From Pegoplata infirma (taxonomy: Eukaryota > Arthropoda > Insecta > Diptera > Anthomyiidae): a DNA stretch of 64,000 bases. Below the pieces are notes generated by a model. That model made no database searches, was not told where the DNA came from, and was given only the letters and a program-made list of their open reading frames with translations. The position numbers and the translations under genes were made by a program. Positions 45,590 to 56,359 of the stretch are shown here, piece by piece (position 1 is the first letter of the stretch; each line of letters opens with the position of its first letter). The DNA lies in contig OY992537.1 of assembly GCA_963921195.1 (NCBI GenBank), positions 59,358,313 through 59,422,312 of the forward strand. Reading direction: 5' to 3'.

Positions 45590-46990
45590 AATATTTTATC
45601 ATAATAATGACAATATGTAATAGATATTAAATTTGTCAATCAGAATCGCCCTAAAAATATCCAGCCTTTAGCAAAATTTGTGCAAAAAGTCGTGCAAAAA
45701 AATACATTTAAATAAATATATTTACAACAAAAAGATGATTTTCTTGATAATTATTCTATGAGAATATGATGGTGTAATTAGTAAGGAAAAATTACCTCGA
45801 GCCAGAGTAAATCTACTCAAAATATAATATTTTAAAGGTCGAATTAAACAATTTTTTTTTTAAAGAAATATTTTATGAAACAAACTTCGAGTGTCTTAAA
45901 AAATATTCATTATTAAATTTTGATATGTTAATTGATATGATAAAATAGTTTAATTATTATAATGAAACCGTTTCATCAATGTTATGAAGCCTTTTCATTT
46001 ATATGATTAAACAATTTTTTTTGAGTGTAATTAACTTTAGTCCTTCTTGGACCGGCTTAGCACCTACTAATGTTTTTGTTTTAAACTATATTTCTTTAAA
46101 ACTTCTTCTCACTTACTCTCTTTCTCTTCCTTCCTACAATCAACTACCTGCCGGTTTATCCTTTTTTCTGTTAGGATGTGATTTTGTGGCTATTATACTA
46201 GAATTTAGTTTACTTTTAACACTCATCTCAAACAGGCTGGCATAATAAGAGTCCAGTAAATAAAATAAATAATAATAAAAAAATTATAACATTTGCATTT
46301 GTATGTGCTGCCACCGGAAGTTTTTGTTTTATGCCATCGGAAATGGCTAGATTTTCAAAAGTTTTTCATGATGTGTATTTTTTTGTTCTCTTTTTAAATG
46401 TGTGCAAATTTATGTTAAAAGTATTGGTGAATGTTGCACATCCTTTAAATATCCTGTGTGACAACCATTTTTTACCCGTTGTTATTTGATTGTTAATAAT
46501 AAAAATTGTTGAATGCATTTTTTAAATGATGATTTGTCGGTATGTTTTTTTTATTAACATTTTTTTAAATATTATTTTTATTTAATGGTTATTAAAAAAA
46601 ATATGTAAAAGTTTTTATTAAGGATAATTTTTAAATTTAATTATTTTTAAAGTTGTTTTAAATCTAGATTTTAATTTTTTAGTGCATAATTAACTTAAAT
46701 TACACTGTGCAACAAATTTTAGGGCATCGCCTTGAGCCTCAATGGGTATAATGCTAAAGGAAAGTAGACCATCAAGGTTGTAAAATAATAATCTATATTT
46801 AAGGGGCAAAATGATCTTTACTTGTCAAGCGAAATCTGGGACAAGAAAGGTGTTTATAGGTCCAAATTCTTGTAGAATCAACTATTAATGAGTTGCAGAT
46901 ATTAACAATCACAGCGAATAGCAAATAGTTTTAGCCAGAACTGCCTAATCGAAGTTAAGAAAGATAACCGAATACGGATATCCTTGATAG
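45590..46990. other. AT-rich stretch without recognised gene
   Basis: Contains atgaaac..gtttcat words near 45890-46010 and otherwise nothing recognisable. A CACTGTGCAACA word near 46704 recalls the ends of the foldback at 60159-61454, but no partner end was found. Confidence 0.35.
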
Positions 46991-46994
46991 TTAT

Positions 46995-47215
46995 TGTCCC
47001 ACAGTATGGGGGTATACTCACTTTTTCATTCCGTGTGTAACGCATCGAAATATCGGTCTATGACCCCATAAAGTATATATATTATTGATCAGTGATCGAT
47101 TCTAAGAAATTCTAGCGATGTCAGTCCGTCTCACAATGGGGTAGGGTTGCCAGTAAATAATAAGCGTTGTCGTAGTAAATAATAAGCGTTGTCGTAGTAA
47201 ATAATAAGCGAGAAG
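46995..47215 (+). repeat. INE-like repeat start followed by a 22-bp tandem triplet
   Basis: cattccgtgtgtaacgcatc and tatatattattgatcagtga match the starts of the dispersed repeats, which here stop after gatgtcagtccgtctcac. Immediately afterwards the 22-bp unit agtaaataataagcgttgtc(gt) is repeated three times (about 47152-47213). Confidence 0.6.
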
Positions 47216-47942
47216 AGTAATTTATGGACTGATTTTCCTATATCATTGCAGTTGCGCGATAAATTTGGGCAGTGCCATTTTTACCAAATGACTGATTCCT
47301 TTTTAGCATTCTGTAAAAAGTATATTTCTGAAACGGCACTAAAAAAAGTTCAATGATAGCAAAAAAAGCTTTAAAATTCACTCTAAAATTAGTCGATTCC
47401 AATTTTTCGTAGAACAGCGATTCATTTTTTTTATTATCTAAGTCCCACAAAATTTGTTCTGTAACGTTTTTAATTGTGTTTTGGATTATACAAAATCATT
47501 AAACACGGTCACCAGATTTTCTCACTAAATTTTAAGATTTTTTTTTTTAAATTACCGATTTTTGATTACACGAATTTTTTATTGCACTGATCAGAAATGC
47601 TTTAAAAAATATAAGTTTTTTCCGAAATTTTTTTCCGTTTCGTTAAAAATAGTTTAGGGAAAAAATCAAAATTTTTCCAATTCCCGACTCTTTTTAGTTA
47701 AGCCTTCAAAGCCTGGTAGTCATTTTTTTTTTTTTGCATTTGGGGTGTAAGAAAAAACTAAAAAATTATTATTACTTTCAGTCTCAATTTCACTAAAATT
47801 CTCAAATTTAAAAAAATACTTTTTTTTTAAATACTAAAATTTTAAATGTCAAAAAAATCAAGCTTTTATTTCTAGATGTCAAGAAAAATCAAGCTTTTTT
47901 TCTAAATGTCAAGCTTTTTACCATTTTCGATCTGGCAAGCCT

Positions 47943-48662
47943 ACAGTGGGGCGAGATGCACTTTTTTGTCAGAATTACTCTGCAGCCCTCAATTCTTGAC
48001 CTATTTTAATTTTGTTTTTTGTTGCTTGTAGCTTATTAGATTTCGCATCGACTTATGCAGCCCGATTTTTAAGGTCATTTTAATCCACTTAATTTTTATT
48101 GCGAAAGTCAAAAAATGTGATTTTTGTAGTTTTTTGGATGTAAAACGTTCAAAAATAAACGGATTCAAGTGACTTTTGGCTTAAATTATTTGTAATATTA
48201 ATTACTTTACATTAAAAAAATTTAATTGAAGAAAATGCATTTTTGAAAAAAGTGCATTTAAAATGCACCTTTCTATCACAAATTCTATTCTCCTTCGTAT
48301 TAAATACACAAATTGACTTTCGTAGCATTATTTTGCGATTTATCATTAGAGTGCGATAAGTAGGTTATTGCAAATACGACTCGTGAAGCTATGAAAGCCA
48401 TTATAAATACGTTTAAGTTAGGCCAATAATCATTATGATCCGTATAGTTTTCAGCGTTTTACAGCCCAAATTATAAAAAACACATTTTTTTGACTTTCGC
48501 AATCTAATTTAAACAGATCAAAAAATTAAATTAAAAATTCGGGCTGAATAAGTCGAAGCGAAATTTATTAAGCTACAAGCAGAAAAAAACAAAATTAAAA
48601 TCTGTTAAGAATTGAGGGCTACAGAGTAACTCTGACAAAAAAAGTGCATCTCGCCTCACTGT
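47943..48662. mobile_element. 720-bp foldback MITE, ACAGTGGGGCGAGATGC ends
   Basis: About 60 bp at the left (acagtggggcgagatgcact, tttgtcagaattactctgca) are mirrored at the right (agagtaactctgacaaaaaa, gtgcatctcgcctcactgt). Weaker pairing continues toward the centre. I see no convincing target duplication. Non-coding, of unknown superfamily. Confidence 0.6.
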
Positions 48663-49010
48663 GCGTCTGTAGAGGACATGATACAGTCCAAAATAAAAGA
48701 GCTAGACTTCCGAAGTTTGGCACAAATATGTCTTATGGTCTTAGGCAGGTTAAGTTCTCAAATGGGCAAATCGGACCAAGGGGAAAATGTTTCCCTTAGA
48801 GAACTAAACCAACCTCAGAAAAACGGCATTTTTTGGCAGGGTTTTTTGTACTTTTGTTAAGCAAATCCTGCATTTTTATATCACAGGAAGTTCAAAACCC
48901 TGCATTGCGATCCAGTGAATAATAAAAAAAAAAATACCCTCCCCCTTGCCCTTTTGTGGGCGTCGATAAAAAATATTTATTTTAATAATGATTAATTGGA
49001 GTAAATAATT

Positions 49011-50070
49011 GAATAGTTCATGCGAATAAAGACGAATAGACCATTTGTAGAATTTTACAGGGGACAATAAAAACGCAGGAAACGGTTAAAAAATAATATT
49101 TTTGTCAACTTTTTGGTATTGGCTTAAAGATTTAGGTCACATCTACCTATATACAAAATTTTAGTAAGGTATTCGAAAGAGAACTTGCCAAAAATTGGAA
49201 TTCAATTTTTTGCTTAAATGGAAAAAGGGCGAATATCCAAAAAAATGTATTGAAATTTGAATAAAAATGTGTTATTTTGCAGCAGATTTTGACTACATTT
49301 TCATGAGACTTGCAATACTTGACGAACTATGGTTGGTATTTGTTTGTAACACTTTAAGGACTTCAAGGATACACTTTTTAAGGATTGCCAGGACATGCAA
49401 AAAAACATTTTTTGTTAATTTTTTTTTTAATATTCCTGCCATTTGATGCAGTAGTAATTCTTTATGACACAAAATACATTTTTAGGAATTATAATATTAA
49501 CCCTTGACTGCATATTACGACGTAACATAAAAGGACATGAAAAAATTTTTGTTTTTTATTCCTGACATTGGATGCAGTATTAACACTAAAAGTTTGTATG
49601 TGCTAAGATTGTTTTTTTTTTGAACAAATTCAAATTTTAGCTAATATCAATTTTAAACTCGCAGCTAAATAATTTGTATATAATATTTTGTTAAGGATGG
49701 ATATTCGCCCTTTTTGCTTTCCACACTTTAAAGTCTTATAACTCAAGAACGGTAAAATTTTTTGCCAATATAATAAGTGTGGTTTGTTCCTCGTAATGTT
49801 CTTTTAACACATTGTTACCGAAAGTAAAATTTTTGTATGTTTTTGTGTTGTATTTAATCAAAATTGTGTGTTAGTTTACTCCCAATTTAAACAAAAATAT
49901 AAAAATATACGAATTATTGCACTTTCAAAGTAATTTTTTTAGCCTTAAAAGTCAAAATTTCCCCAAAATTTCTGCATAGGATTGTAGGGCTCTGCTAATA
50001 AAATGCATTTATGCAAAAAAACGTGTTTGCGAAAAAGTGGTCTATTCGTCCTTATTCGCATGAACTATTC
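49011..50070. mobile_element. 1060-bp element with ~30-bp inverted ends, aatt flanks
   Basis: gaatagttcatgcgaataaa / gacgaatagacc at the left is inverted at the right (ggtctattcgtccttattcg, catgaactattc). Both ends are bordered by aatt (49007-49010 and 50071-50074), which may be a 4-bp duplication or part of the terminal palindrome. No transposase. The next element starts only 16 bp further on. Confidence 0.6.
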
Positions 50071-50085
50071 AATTGTAAGAACCAT

Positions 50086-51767
50086 CCCAGCAGAAATTTT
50101 GCTGAACGTTCAGCAGCTTTTGGAAGGGGAACTTGAGTAAAGGAGCGCATCCAATTGCGCTGAATTCATGCATGATTCTCTAAGGCGATGTCCCACTTTA
50201 GAGCGCTAGTTGGATACACAGAAACAGCGCTCTTTAGATGCACTGAAATCACGTGTCTTTAGAGCGCTGATTTAAACAGAATAAAGATGCTGTAAATTCA
50301 TGTATCTTTTTAGCGCTGATTTAAGCAGATTAAAGATGCAGTGAATTCATGTATCTTTGTAGAGCTGATTTAAGCAGAATAAAGATGCTGTAAATTCATG
50401 TATCTTTTTAGCTCTGATTTTGTAATAAAATTTGTATTTTCTAAAATTAAAGTTCTAAAATTAAAATGTAAAAATGAGATAAAAAACAAAAAATTTACCA
50501 ATAAATGAAAAAATATTCAAAAGAAGTTATAACAAATGTATCTTAGTTTTTCTGTTTTTTCGTGATTAGAGTTTGTGTTTAATCCAAATCGGTTTATTCA
50601 TCGAAATAACAAATAAGCATTGGCTGTTTTTTGGTTGGCCTATTTATCATCATTTAAAATGTGTTAAAGGCCTCTGTTATGTCTTTCAAAACTTTTCAAA
50701 TCACATGATATTTTCCGAATCACATGAAATCGAGTTTGGTGTTTGTTTACGGGTTCATTCAAAGTCAGACAAGGAAAAACAATAAAATTTAAAATTCGTT
50801 ATTGATAAAATTCAATTTTGAATTTTTCAAAAAATTCAAGAAAGAATTTTAAATATAATTCTTAAAAATTTTATTTTAAATTCTTAGAAGAAATAAAATT
50901 CAAAAAAATTTTATTTAAAGAATTTTATTAATAAAAAAAAAAGAATTTTATTTCCATAATAACAAATATATTTTGAACAAATAAATATTCAAACCAAAAG
51001 TAAAATAAAATTAAACCAAAAATAAAATTCAAAAATAAAATTCAAACCAAAAATAAAATTCTTTTTTTTTTGAGAATTTTATTTTTGGAAATAATAAAAT
51101 TCAAATGTTTTTGAGAATTTTATTTAAACAAAAATTTTATTTCAAATACCTTATGAATTTTAAATAAAATTCGAATTTTTTCCTTGTCTGTACAAAGTTT
51201 AAATCAAATAACAAAAATTTAAAAAAATATCGAGACCTTGGAACAACAAGGTTCTATTTGCTTAAAGAAATAGGCACAGATGGAACCTTGTTGTCCCAAG
51301 GTCGCGATATAACAAAAAAATTCATTCGTTTTACTTTACAAAACTTTATTTATGTGAAACAAAATGAAAAAAAAAAATCGGAAGTGAACATCAAAAAAAT
51401 ATCGGAAATTTTCATTTTCACATTTTTTATGGGATTTTTTTTTGGAACAGCGGTCAAAGATGCTATGATTGAAGCGCTATTTGCAGCGCTGATTAATGCG
51501 CAATAATGATGCAGTCAAATCATGTGTCTTTGTCTAAAACTCATGTTTTTTTATTCAAAAAGTGTTAAAAATATTAAAAAGGAAAGCAAGTGTGAAATTT
51601 TATCAAAAAATAATTACACATTATAAGTTTTATATAAAAAATCTTAAAAAAAAATTAAAATTTTTTCCCCTTCCTTTTACTGCATCCCTAAGAGCGCTCT
51701 TTGGATGCGCTACGGTATGCTATAAACAGATGCTGTGTCGCCAAAATCTCGATTTATTTCTGCTGGG
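50086..51767. mobile_element. 1682-bp CCCAGCAGAAA-ended element, 2-bp duplication at
   Basis: Left end cccagcagaaattttgctga and right end tttatttctgctggg, flanked by at (50084-50085 and 51768-51769). It shares its terminal thirds with the element at 44730-45581. It is longer because of an internal stretch (about 50430-51300) made of aaattcaaa / tttgaattt-type repeats and an inverted pair around ggaacaacaaggttc (51240) and ggaaccttgttgtcc (51281). Non-coding. Confidence 0.7.
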
Positions 51768-52090
51768 ATAATAAATACATTTGATAACATCTATCCTAAG
51801 GGGAAGGTGTCACCCAAAGTATACACCCCCCCCCCCAAAAAAAAAAAAACAACCCTGATTTATTTTTTTTACATGTTGGAGTTGTTTGTTTAAGTTCACA
51901 AATTCCAGAGATTTTCTCAAATTTTTACGAACACCTGCATTTAAAAAAAAAAAAAAACATTTTTGAAAATCCCGAAAATTAAAAAAAAAATCCCGCGAAT
52001 TTCGGGATTCAGACTAACCAATCCAATTTGGAAGCCCTAGTTTGTATTACACTTTTTCAAGAAAATCCTTTTATAATTGAAAATATTAGA

Positions 52091-52232
52091 GGTATTCAGA
52101 GTCTTGTTGCCAGCCCTGGCAATGTAGCAAAAGAGTACTTCTTTCAAAAAATACATGTATTTTGAAAAGTAATTTTGAAAAGTGCTCTTTTACCACCATT
52201 GCCAGGGCTGGCAAGCAAGACTCTGAATACCA
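52091..52232. mobile_element. 142-bp palindromic MITE
   Basis: ggtattcagagtcttgttgc / cagccctggcaatg at the left is mirrored by cattgccagggctgg / caagactctgaatacc at the right, with a 25-bp AT-rich centre. No clear target duplication was found. Confidence 0.6.
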
Positions 52233-52317
52233 CTACTATTTCTCGTAAAATTTATGGTTCAAGTATTTGACAAATTGTTATAGTTATTTATTTTATATTG
52301 AAAAATACATACATCCC

Positions 52318-52972
52318 TGCAAACAATAGGGCGATATAACGCCGAAAAGATATGACGGCAATACGAAAATTTATCATTTCAATAAAAAATCAAAGTAGTA
52401 TTTTTATTATATCGCCGTTTTCTCATACGAACGATATTTTGGCGATAAACAAAAAAAATATTGAAAATTTTTACTTCTTTGTCAATTTAAAATAAAATAT
52501 TTTATCAAGTACAACAATAAATCTTTGAAAAAATATAAATTATTGTTTCTGTAAAGACAGTCGAGCTCAGGATCTAATTATATAAATTTGTCCAAAAACC
52601 ACAAATTACTTTCAAAGATAAAAAAAAATACAGCGAATATTGCGGATATATTTTTTAGTAAATGTTTTTAGTCCTGTTAACATGACCAAAATATTAATGA
52701 AAAAAATAATGATTATTTTCATCTTCAGGGAATCGATGTAGCTGTATCGCCAAATTATCATTTTAGTGATATTCCGGCGATACATACAAATCTTTTATTT
52801 TTCGTTTAAATAATTATTTAGCGATATTGCCCTTTTATCGCCGAGACGAATTGTTATCGTATCGCCGGGATGTATTGCCGTCGGGTAACAATTTCTACCG
52901 AAGAGTAAATAAAATTTATTGTCTCGGCAATATAACCGGCGAATCGATGTCGTGTCGATTTGTTTGCATTGA
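52318..52972. mobile_element. Possible TIR element with TGCAAACAA ends
   Basis: tgcaaacaatagggcgatat at the left and cgatttgtttgca at the right, with internal blocks of cgccga / tcggcgat type in both orientations (for example near 52340, 52430, 52830 and 52930). The match at the very ends is only about 9-10 bp, so boundaries are tentative. Confidence 0.4.
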
Positions 52973-53446
52973 TATTTGAATAAACTTTATGCTACAGTTA
53001 TTGTTGAAATACAGTAGAATTAGTTATTGACTTAATTCTTTTAACATTTCAACATGCACAAAAACTTTGGTGCAACAAAAATAAATAAATTGTTATTTTG
53101 AATTTATTAGTTGCAACAATCAAAATTTTTGATTTGTGTTTGTGTTTTTTTTTTAAATCTTTTCTACTTAAGGACAAACACGTAAAAAGTTAAATTTACA
53201 AAATGTAAATTGGAGAAAAAAATAATAAATTTTGCAAAAATCTTTTGTACCTTGGGAAGGGTATCAATATATTCGGCAAGATCAAGTTTCACTATTTTTA
53301 ATTGTTTGCAATGTTTTTTCCTGTTGTGGTCAAAAGTTAAAAATATTAAAAATTTTTTTTTTTTATGAAAAAACTTTTTCTATAATCCTCTTTTCCAATA
53401 AAAACATGAGTTTTTAATTTTTTTTTTCGTTTGTTTTTATTTACAG

Positions 53447-53624
53447 AACCCGATATTGGCATGCCACAACATGAAGCACAACGTTATTTTACACAATTAC
53501 TAGCAGGATTACAATATTTGCATCAACGTGGCATAGCACATCGTGACTTGAAACCAGAAAATTTACTATTGGATGAACATGATAATATTAAAATATCGGA
53601 TTTTGGAATGGCGACCATGTTTAG
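53447..53624 (+). CDS. grp: Chk1 checkpoint kinase, coding exon 3
   Basis: This 178-base exon encodes residues 127-185 and two bases of codon 186. It holds the catalytic core: [15 protein letters not shown] at the start, the catalytic loop [10 protein letters not shown] with the catalytic aspartate at D160, and the magnesium-binding DFG at residues 178-180 ([12 protein letters not shown]). The acceptor is tttacag at 53441-53446 and the donor is AG|gtattt at 53625, which is weaker than the other donors. Phase continuity on both sides (one base in, two bases out) supports the boundaries. All catalytic residues are present, so nothing suggests that this copy is a pseudogene. Confidence 0.95.
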
Positions 53625-54479
53625 GTATTTAGGTACACAAATTATTAGTTAAAAACCAAACAAATTAAACTACAATATATTTTTAATAGACAACACGTGC
53701 TTAAAAATTTAGAAATTAGATTAAAAATGTTGTAAATTGCATTTTTTTTTTAATTTCTAATTAAAGGCGTAAAATTAACATATTGTAGTTGTAGTTAGAA
53801 AAAGCAAGAATATAAAAGAATGAATTTATTGATATTTTAATTAATATATTTTACTATTTTAAAAAATTTGCATTGCAGTTAGCAAACAAGATAAAAAATA
53901 TGAATTTTATTTAGAATTTATAAAATATTTGAAAAATTTTTCTTTATAATATAAACTTTGTTAGCGAAATCAACTTTAATTGAGGCTTAAAATAGCTTAA
54001 ATTTTCAAAATCGGTCAAATATTTCAAAAGTTACGAGAAAACATGTAAATTTTTTATCGTAATTCTCATCATAACCTGAAAATATATGTTCAATAAGGCC
54101 AATTGTTACCGTTTTATGTAGGGTAGCTTAGGTTGGATGGGTTTCCGCCATTTTTGCGAATTCACTCGAAGCCCATTGTAATACCCTTAATGTTTATTTC
54201 CTACTCCCTCTCTGTTACTAAGGTCTATTTCTTAAACCACCCCCATTTCCAGTTCATTGTACCGTAAAATATCTCAGAAATGAAACAAGCTATTACAAAA
54301 ATTAAACATTCAATTTGTAGGACTTTCAGACTACATATCAGGTTTTAAAAATAAAGGAGAATTTGAGCAGTTATGAAGTCTAGAATATGGCGTAAAACGG
54401 GGCTTTTTCAACTTCAAGTTAAGATATCTCGAAAATCTGATGTGATAGACAAATTCTGAGATAAGATTCTGCGCAACTC

Positions 54480-54800
54480 AGCGTCTATGGGTCTACGGGT
54501 TAAAAATTTGTTGGCCTGTGTTATCCAAGTCGTTACATCTAAAATAGCGAACACTTCAGTCTGAAAGACTGACGAAACCAAACTTTCACAGCACGAGAGT
54601 ATTCGGTTTCGTCATCCAAATGCCAACCATCCGTATAGATAAGTTTATCTGATAACTTCAAACTACTCCTACTCTACTAACCTCTATACTGTCTAATGAC
54701 ATGTAAAACATCGAACTATGTTCCGAAATCCCATTAAACAGTTGGTTATGTCCTGCATTGTTGTATCCATGACATGATCCATTTTTACTGAGTCTGCATA
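54480..54800 (-). pseudogene. LINE RNase H remnant, part split off by a TIR element
   Basis: The minus strand around 54550-54660 reads LIYTDGWHLDDETEY, resembling the YTDGSK.. start of a LINE RNase H domain, then degenerates. The stretch ends exactly where the TA-flanked element begins. On the other side of that element a further LINE segment continues in the same orientation. Confidence 0.4.
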
Positions 54801-55850
54801 CACTCAAAAAAAAACTGTAATGTTAGCAAAAAAGCTTGTAAACCTACAAGAAAATTTGCTGATTTTGAACCCACAATTTTTTTGGTATAGTTAGCAAAAA
54901 TGTTTTGCCAAAAATTTGTTAACTGAAATTTTTTTATTTTAACTTAGTTCATACACATTTGAGGACCCCATTAGGTTTGGACCCGATAGGTCCAGACCCC
55001 GATGGGCCTAGACCTAGTTGGGTTCCTTAAAAATCGTCATAGTTTTTGATACAAATTTGTGTCCGTTTCGCTCTACCTTGCTTAGTTTTTGAGATACGTG
55101 ATTTTAGGGGACCACCGGGGTTTTGAGAATTACAAAACTTGATAACTTATTACTGGAGAGCTTTTGATTATTTTGTTCTACTTGTTGAGAGCTACAAAAA
55201 TGACTTTGGACTTTTTGTTGTGTCGGCAATATTTACAGTGATATGAGCATTTTAAAATTTTCGGGAATGCTAACTTTTTTGGATCCAAAGTTAGGACCCA
55301 TTAGGGTTCACACATGTGAAGAGGATCGGCGATACTATGGAGAGGCCGAGAACCAAAAATGGCCTCCCGAGATAGCGCCATTTTAAGTTTTCTGAAAATA
55401 AAAAAAAATTTACCATTTATTTTTGCTAATATTAGCAAAAAAGCTTGTAAAAACAGGCGCCCCAGTAGGCTAGTTGGTAGCGTGCTAGCCTATGAGTCTG
55501 GGGGTCGTGGGTTCGATTCCCACCAGAGGCCTTGGTCTGTTTCGCTACAACGAGACGAAGGTCATTGTTACCAGTTCTCGGTTAGGTAAAATTAGTATAT
55601 GATTTGTAATTATATGGTAATTCTTAATAAAATAAAAAAAAATAAAAAAAGCTTGTAAAAATTTGGTCAACTCACTTTTAAATTTAGCAAACAAATTAGT
55701 TCAAATTTTGTTTGAAATTGCTAATGCGCTAAATGAAGTTTACAAGATATTTTTGCTAACATGCTAATCTCAACTAAAAATTTGCTAAAAGTTAGCTAAC
55801 CAGCATTAGCAAAAAAAATTAGTAAATCTACTAATGTATTATTTTGAGTG
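54801..55850. mobile_element. 1050-bp CACTCAAAA-ended element with TA duplication
   Basis: Left end cactcaaaaaaaaactgtaa, right end attattttgagtg, and TA on both sides (54799-54800 and 55851-55852). It contains direct and inverted ttagcaaaaa words. It carries the SINE at 55454-55644, which is younger because it interrupts the repeat. It splits a minus-strand LINE remnant. Confidence 0.65.
55454..55644 (+). mobile_element. tRNA-derived SINE with 17-bp target duplication
   Basis: The head resembles a tRNA: an A-box-like taggctagttggtagc and a B-box ggttcgattcc correctly spaced, with a possible 7-base anticodon loop. The acceptor arms do not pair well, so it is not a tRNA gene. A conserved body (tttcgctacaacgagacgaa, ccagttctcggtta) leads to an A-rich tail (aataaaataaaaaaaa). 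The 17-mer aaaaaagcttgtaaaaa occurs at 55437-55453 and at 55645-55661. This indicates insertion by LINE machinery. A second copy lies at 63303-63486. Confidence 0.85.
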
Positions 55851-55852
55851 TA

Positions 55853-56050
55853 GAGATTTCATGCCTACTTCTTCGATATGTAGATTCAAGAGAAGCATGT
55901 CCAACATAGCGTTAAGAGCTGCTCCAGGTGTAGCGCTAATAGCACCCGTAATTCCCAAGCAAGCCGCTATTTGTAGTTCGTCCAGCGTTGCCCGAGTAGA
56001 TTTCATTCTCGGCCACTAGACCACCGCCGCATGTCACGAAAGGTCTAATG
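55853..56050 (-). pseudogene. LINE RT C-terminal/linker remnant
   Basis: The minus strand reads LDELQIAACLGITGAISATP and then GAALNAMLDMLLLNLHIEEV, the segment between RT and RNase H of I/LOA-type LINEs. It directly abuts the TA-flanked element at 54801-55850 and continues the remnant on its other side. Confidence 0.6.
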
Positions 56051-56130
56051 GCTGCTAGGTACATTCAGTGCAGCCCTGCAGCTCTCTGACACTGTCAAAA
56101 AAAAAAAGGTGCGCCCAAATTGCCTTTAGT

Positions 56131-56355
56131 TCAACATGTTTCCAGTGTGATCTCTAAATAATTTACATCTGTGGACAGTGTAAGAGTAACACCCTTTAGC
56201 GTAGGAATCTTAAGACCCTTGTGTTTGGTACTTTGTGTAAACAACATGAGTGTTGTCTTAGCTGGATTCGCGGATAACACATGCCTGTTGCACCAGCTGT
56301 CTATCAGGTCTACAACAGTCTGCATTTTATTGCAGTCCATTTCAAGAGAATTTAA
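56131..56355 (-). pseudogene. LINE RT palm fragment, out of order
   Basis: The minus strand encodes VVDLIDSWCNRHVLSANPAK and KTTLMLFTQSTKHKG, the block just after the YADD box of LINE RTs. It lies downstream (in minus-strand sense) of the RNase H sequence at 56360-56830, the reverse of the normal order, so at least two truncated copies are joined here. Confidence 0.6.
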
Positions 56356-56359
56356 ACAA

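Larger units (their letters stand above)
11887..53446 (+). other. Chk1 intron 2 (41,560 bp)
   Basis: Runs from the gtaagt donor at 11887 to the tttacag acceptor at 53446. It separates two phase-compatible exons inside the kinase domain. It is packed with mobile elements on both strands, including an intact RTE-type LINE on the opposite strand to the gene. Drosophila grp has short introns in this region (from memory of the family), so the expansion looks lineage-specific and transposon-driven. Confidence 0.9.

Noticed and set aside
46003..46245. 80-codon + strand ORF with hydrophobic segments
   Set aside because: Composition reflects T-rich DNA; no homology, no splice signals and no conserved motif.
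55454..55533. Functional tRNA gene
   Set aside because: A and B boxes are present, but the acceptor arms do not pair, the body and A-rich tail follow directly, and a second copy has the same body: a SINE.
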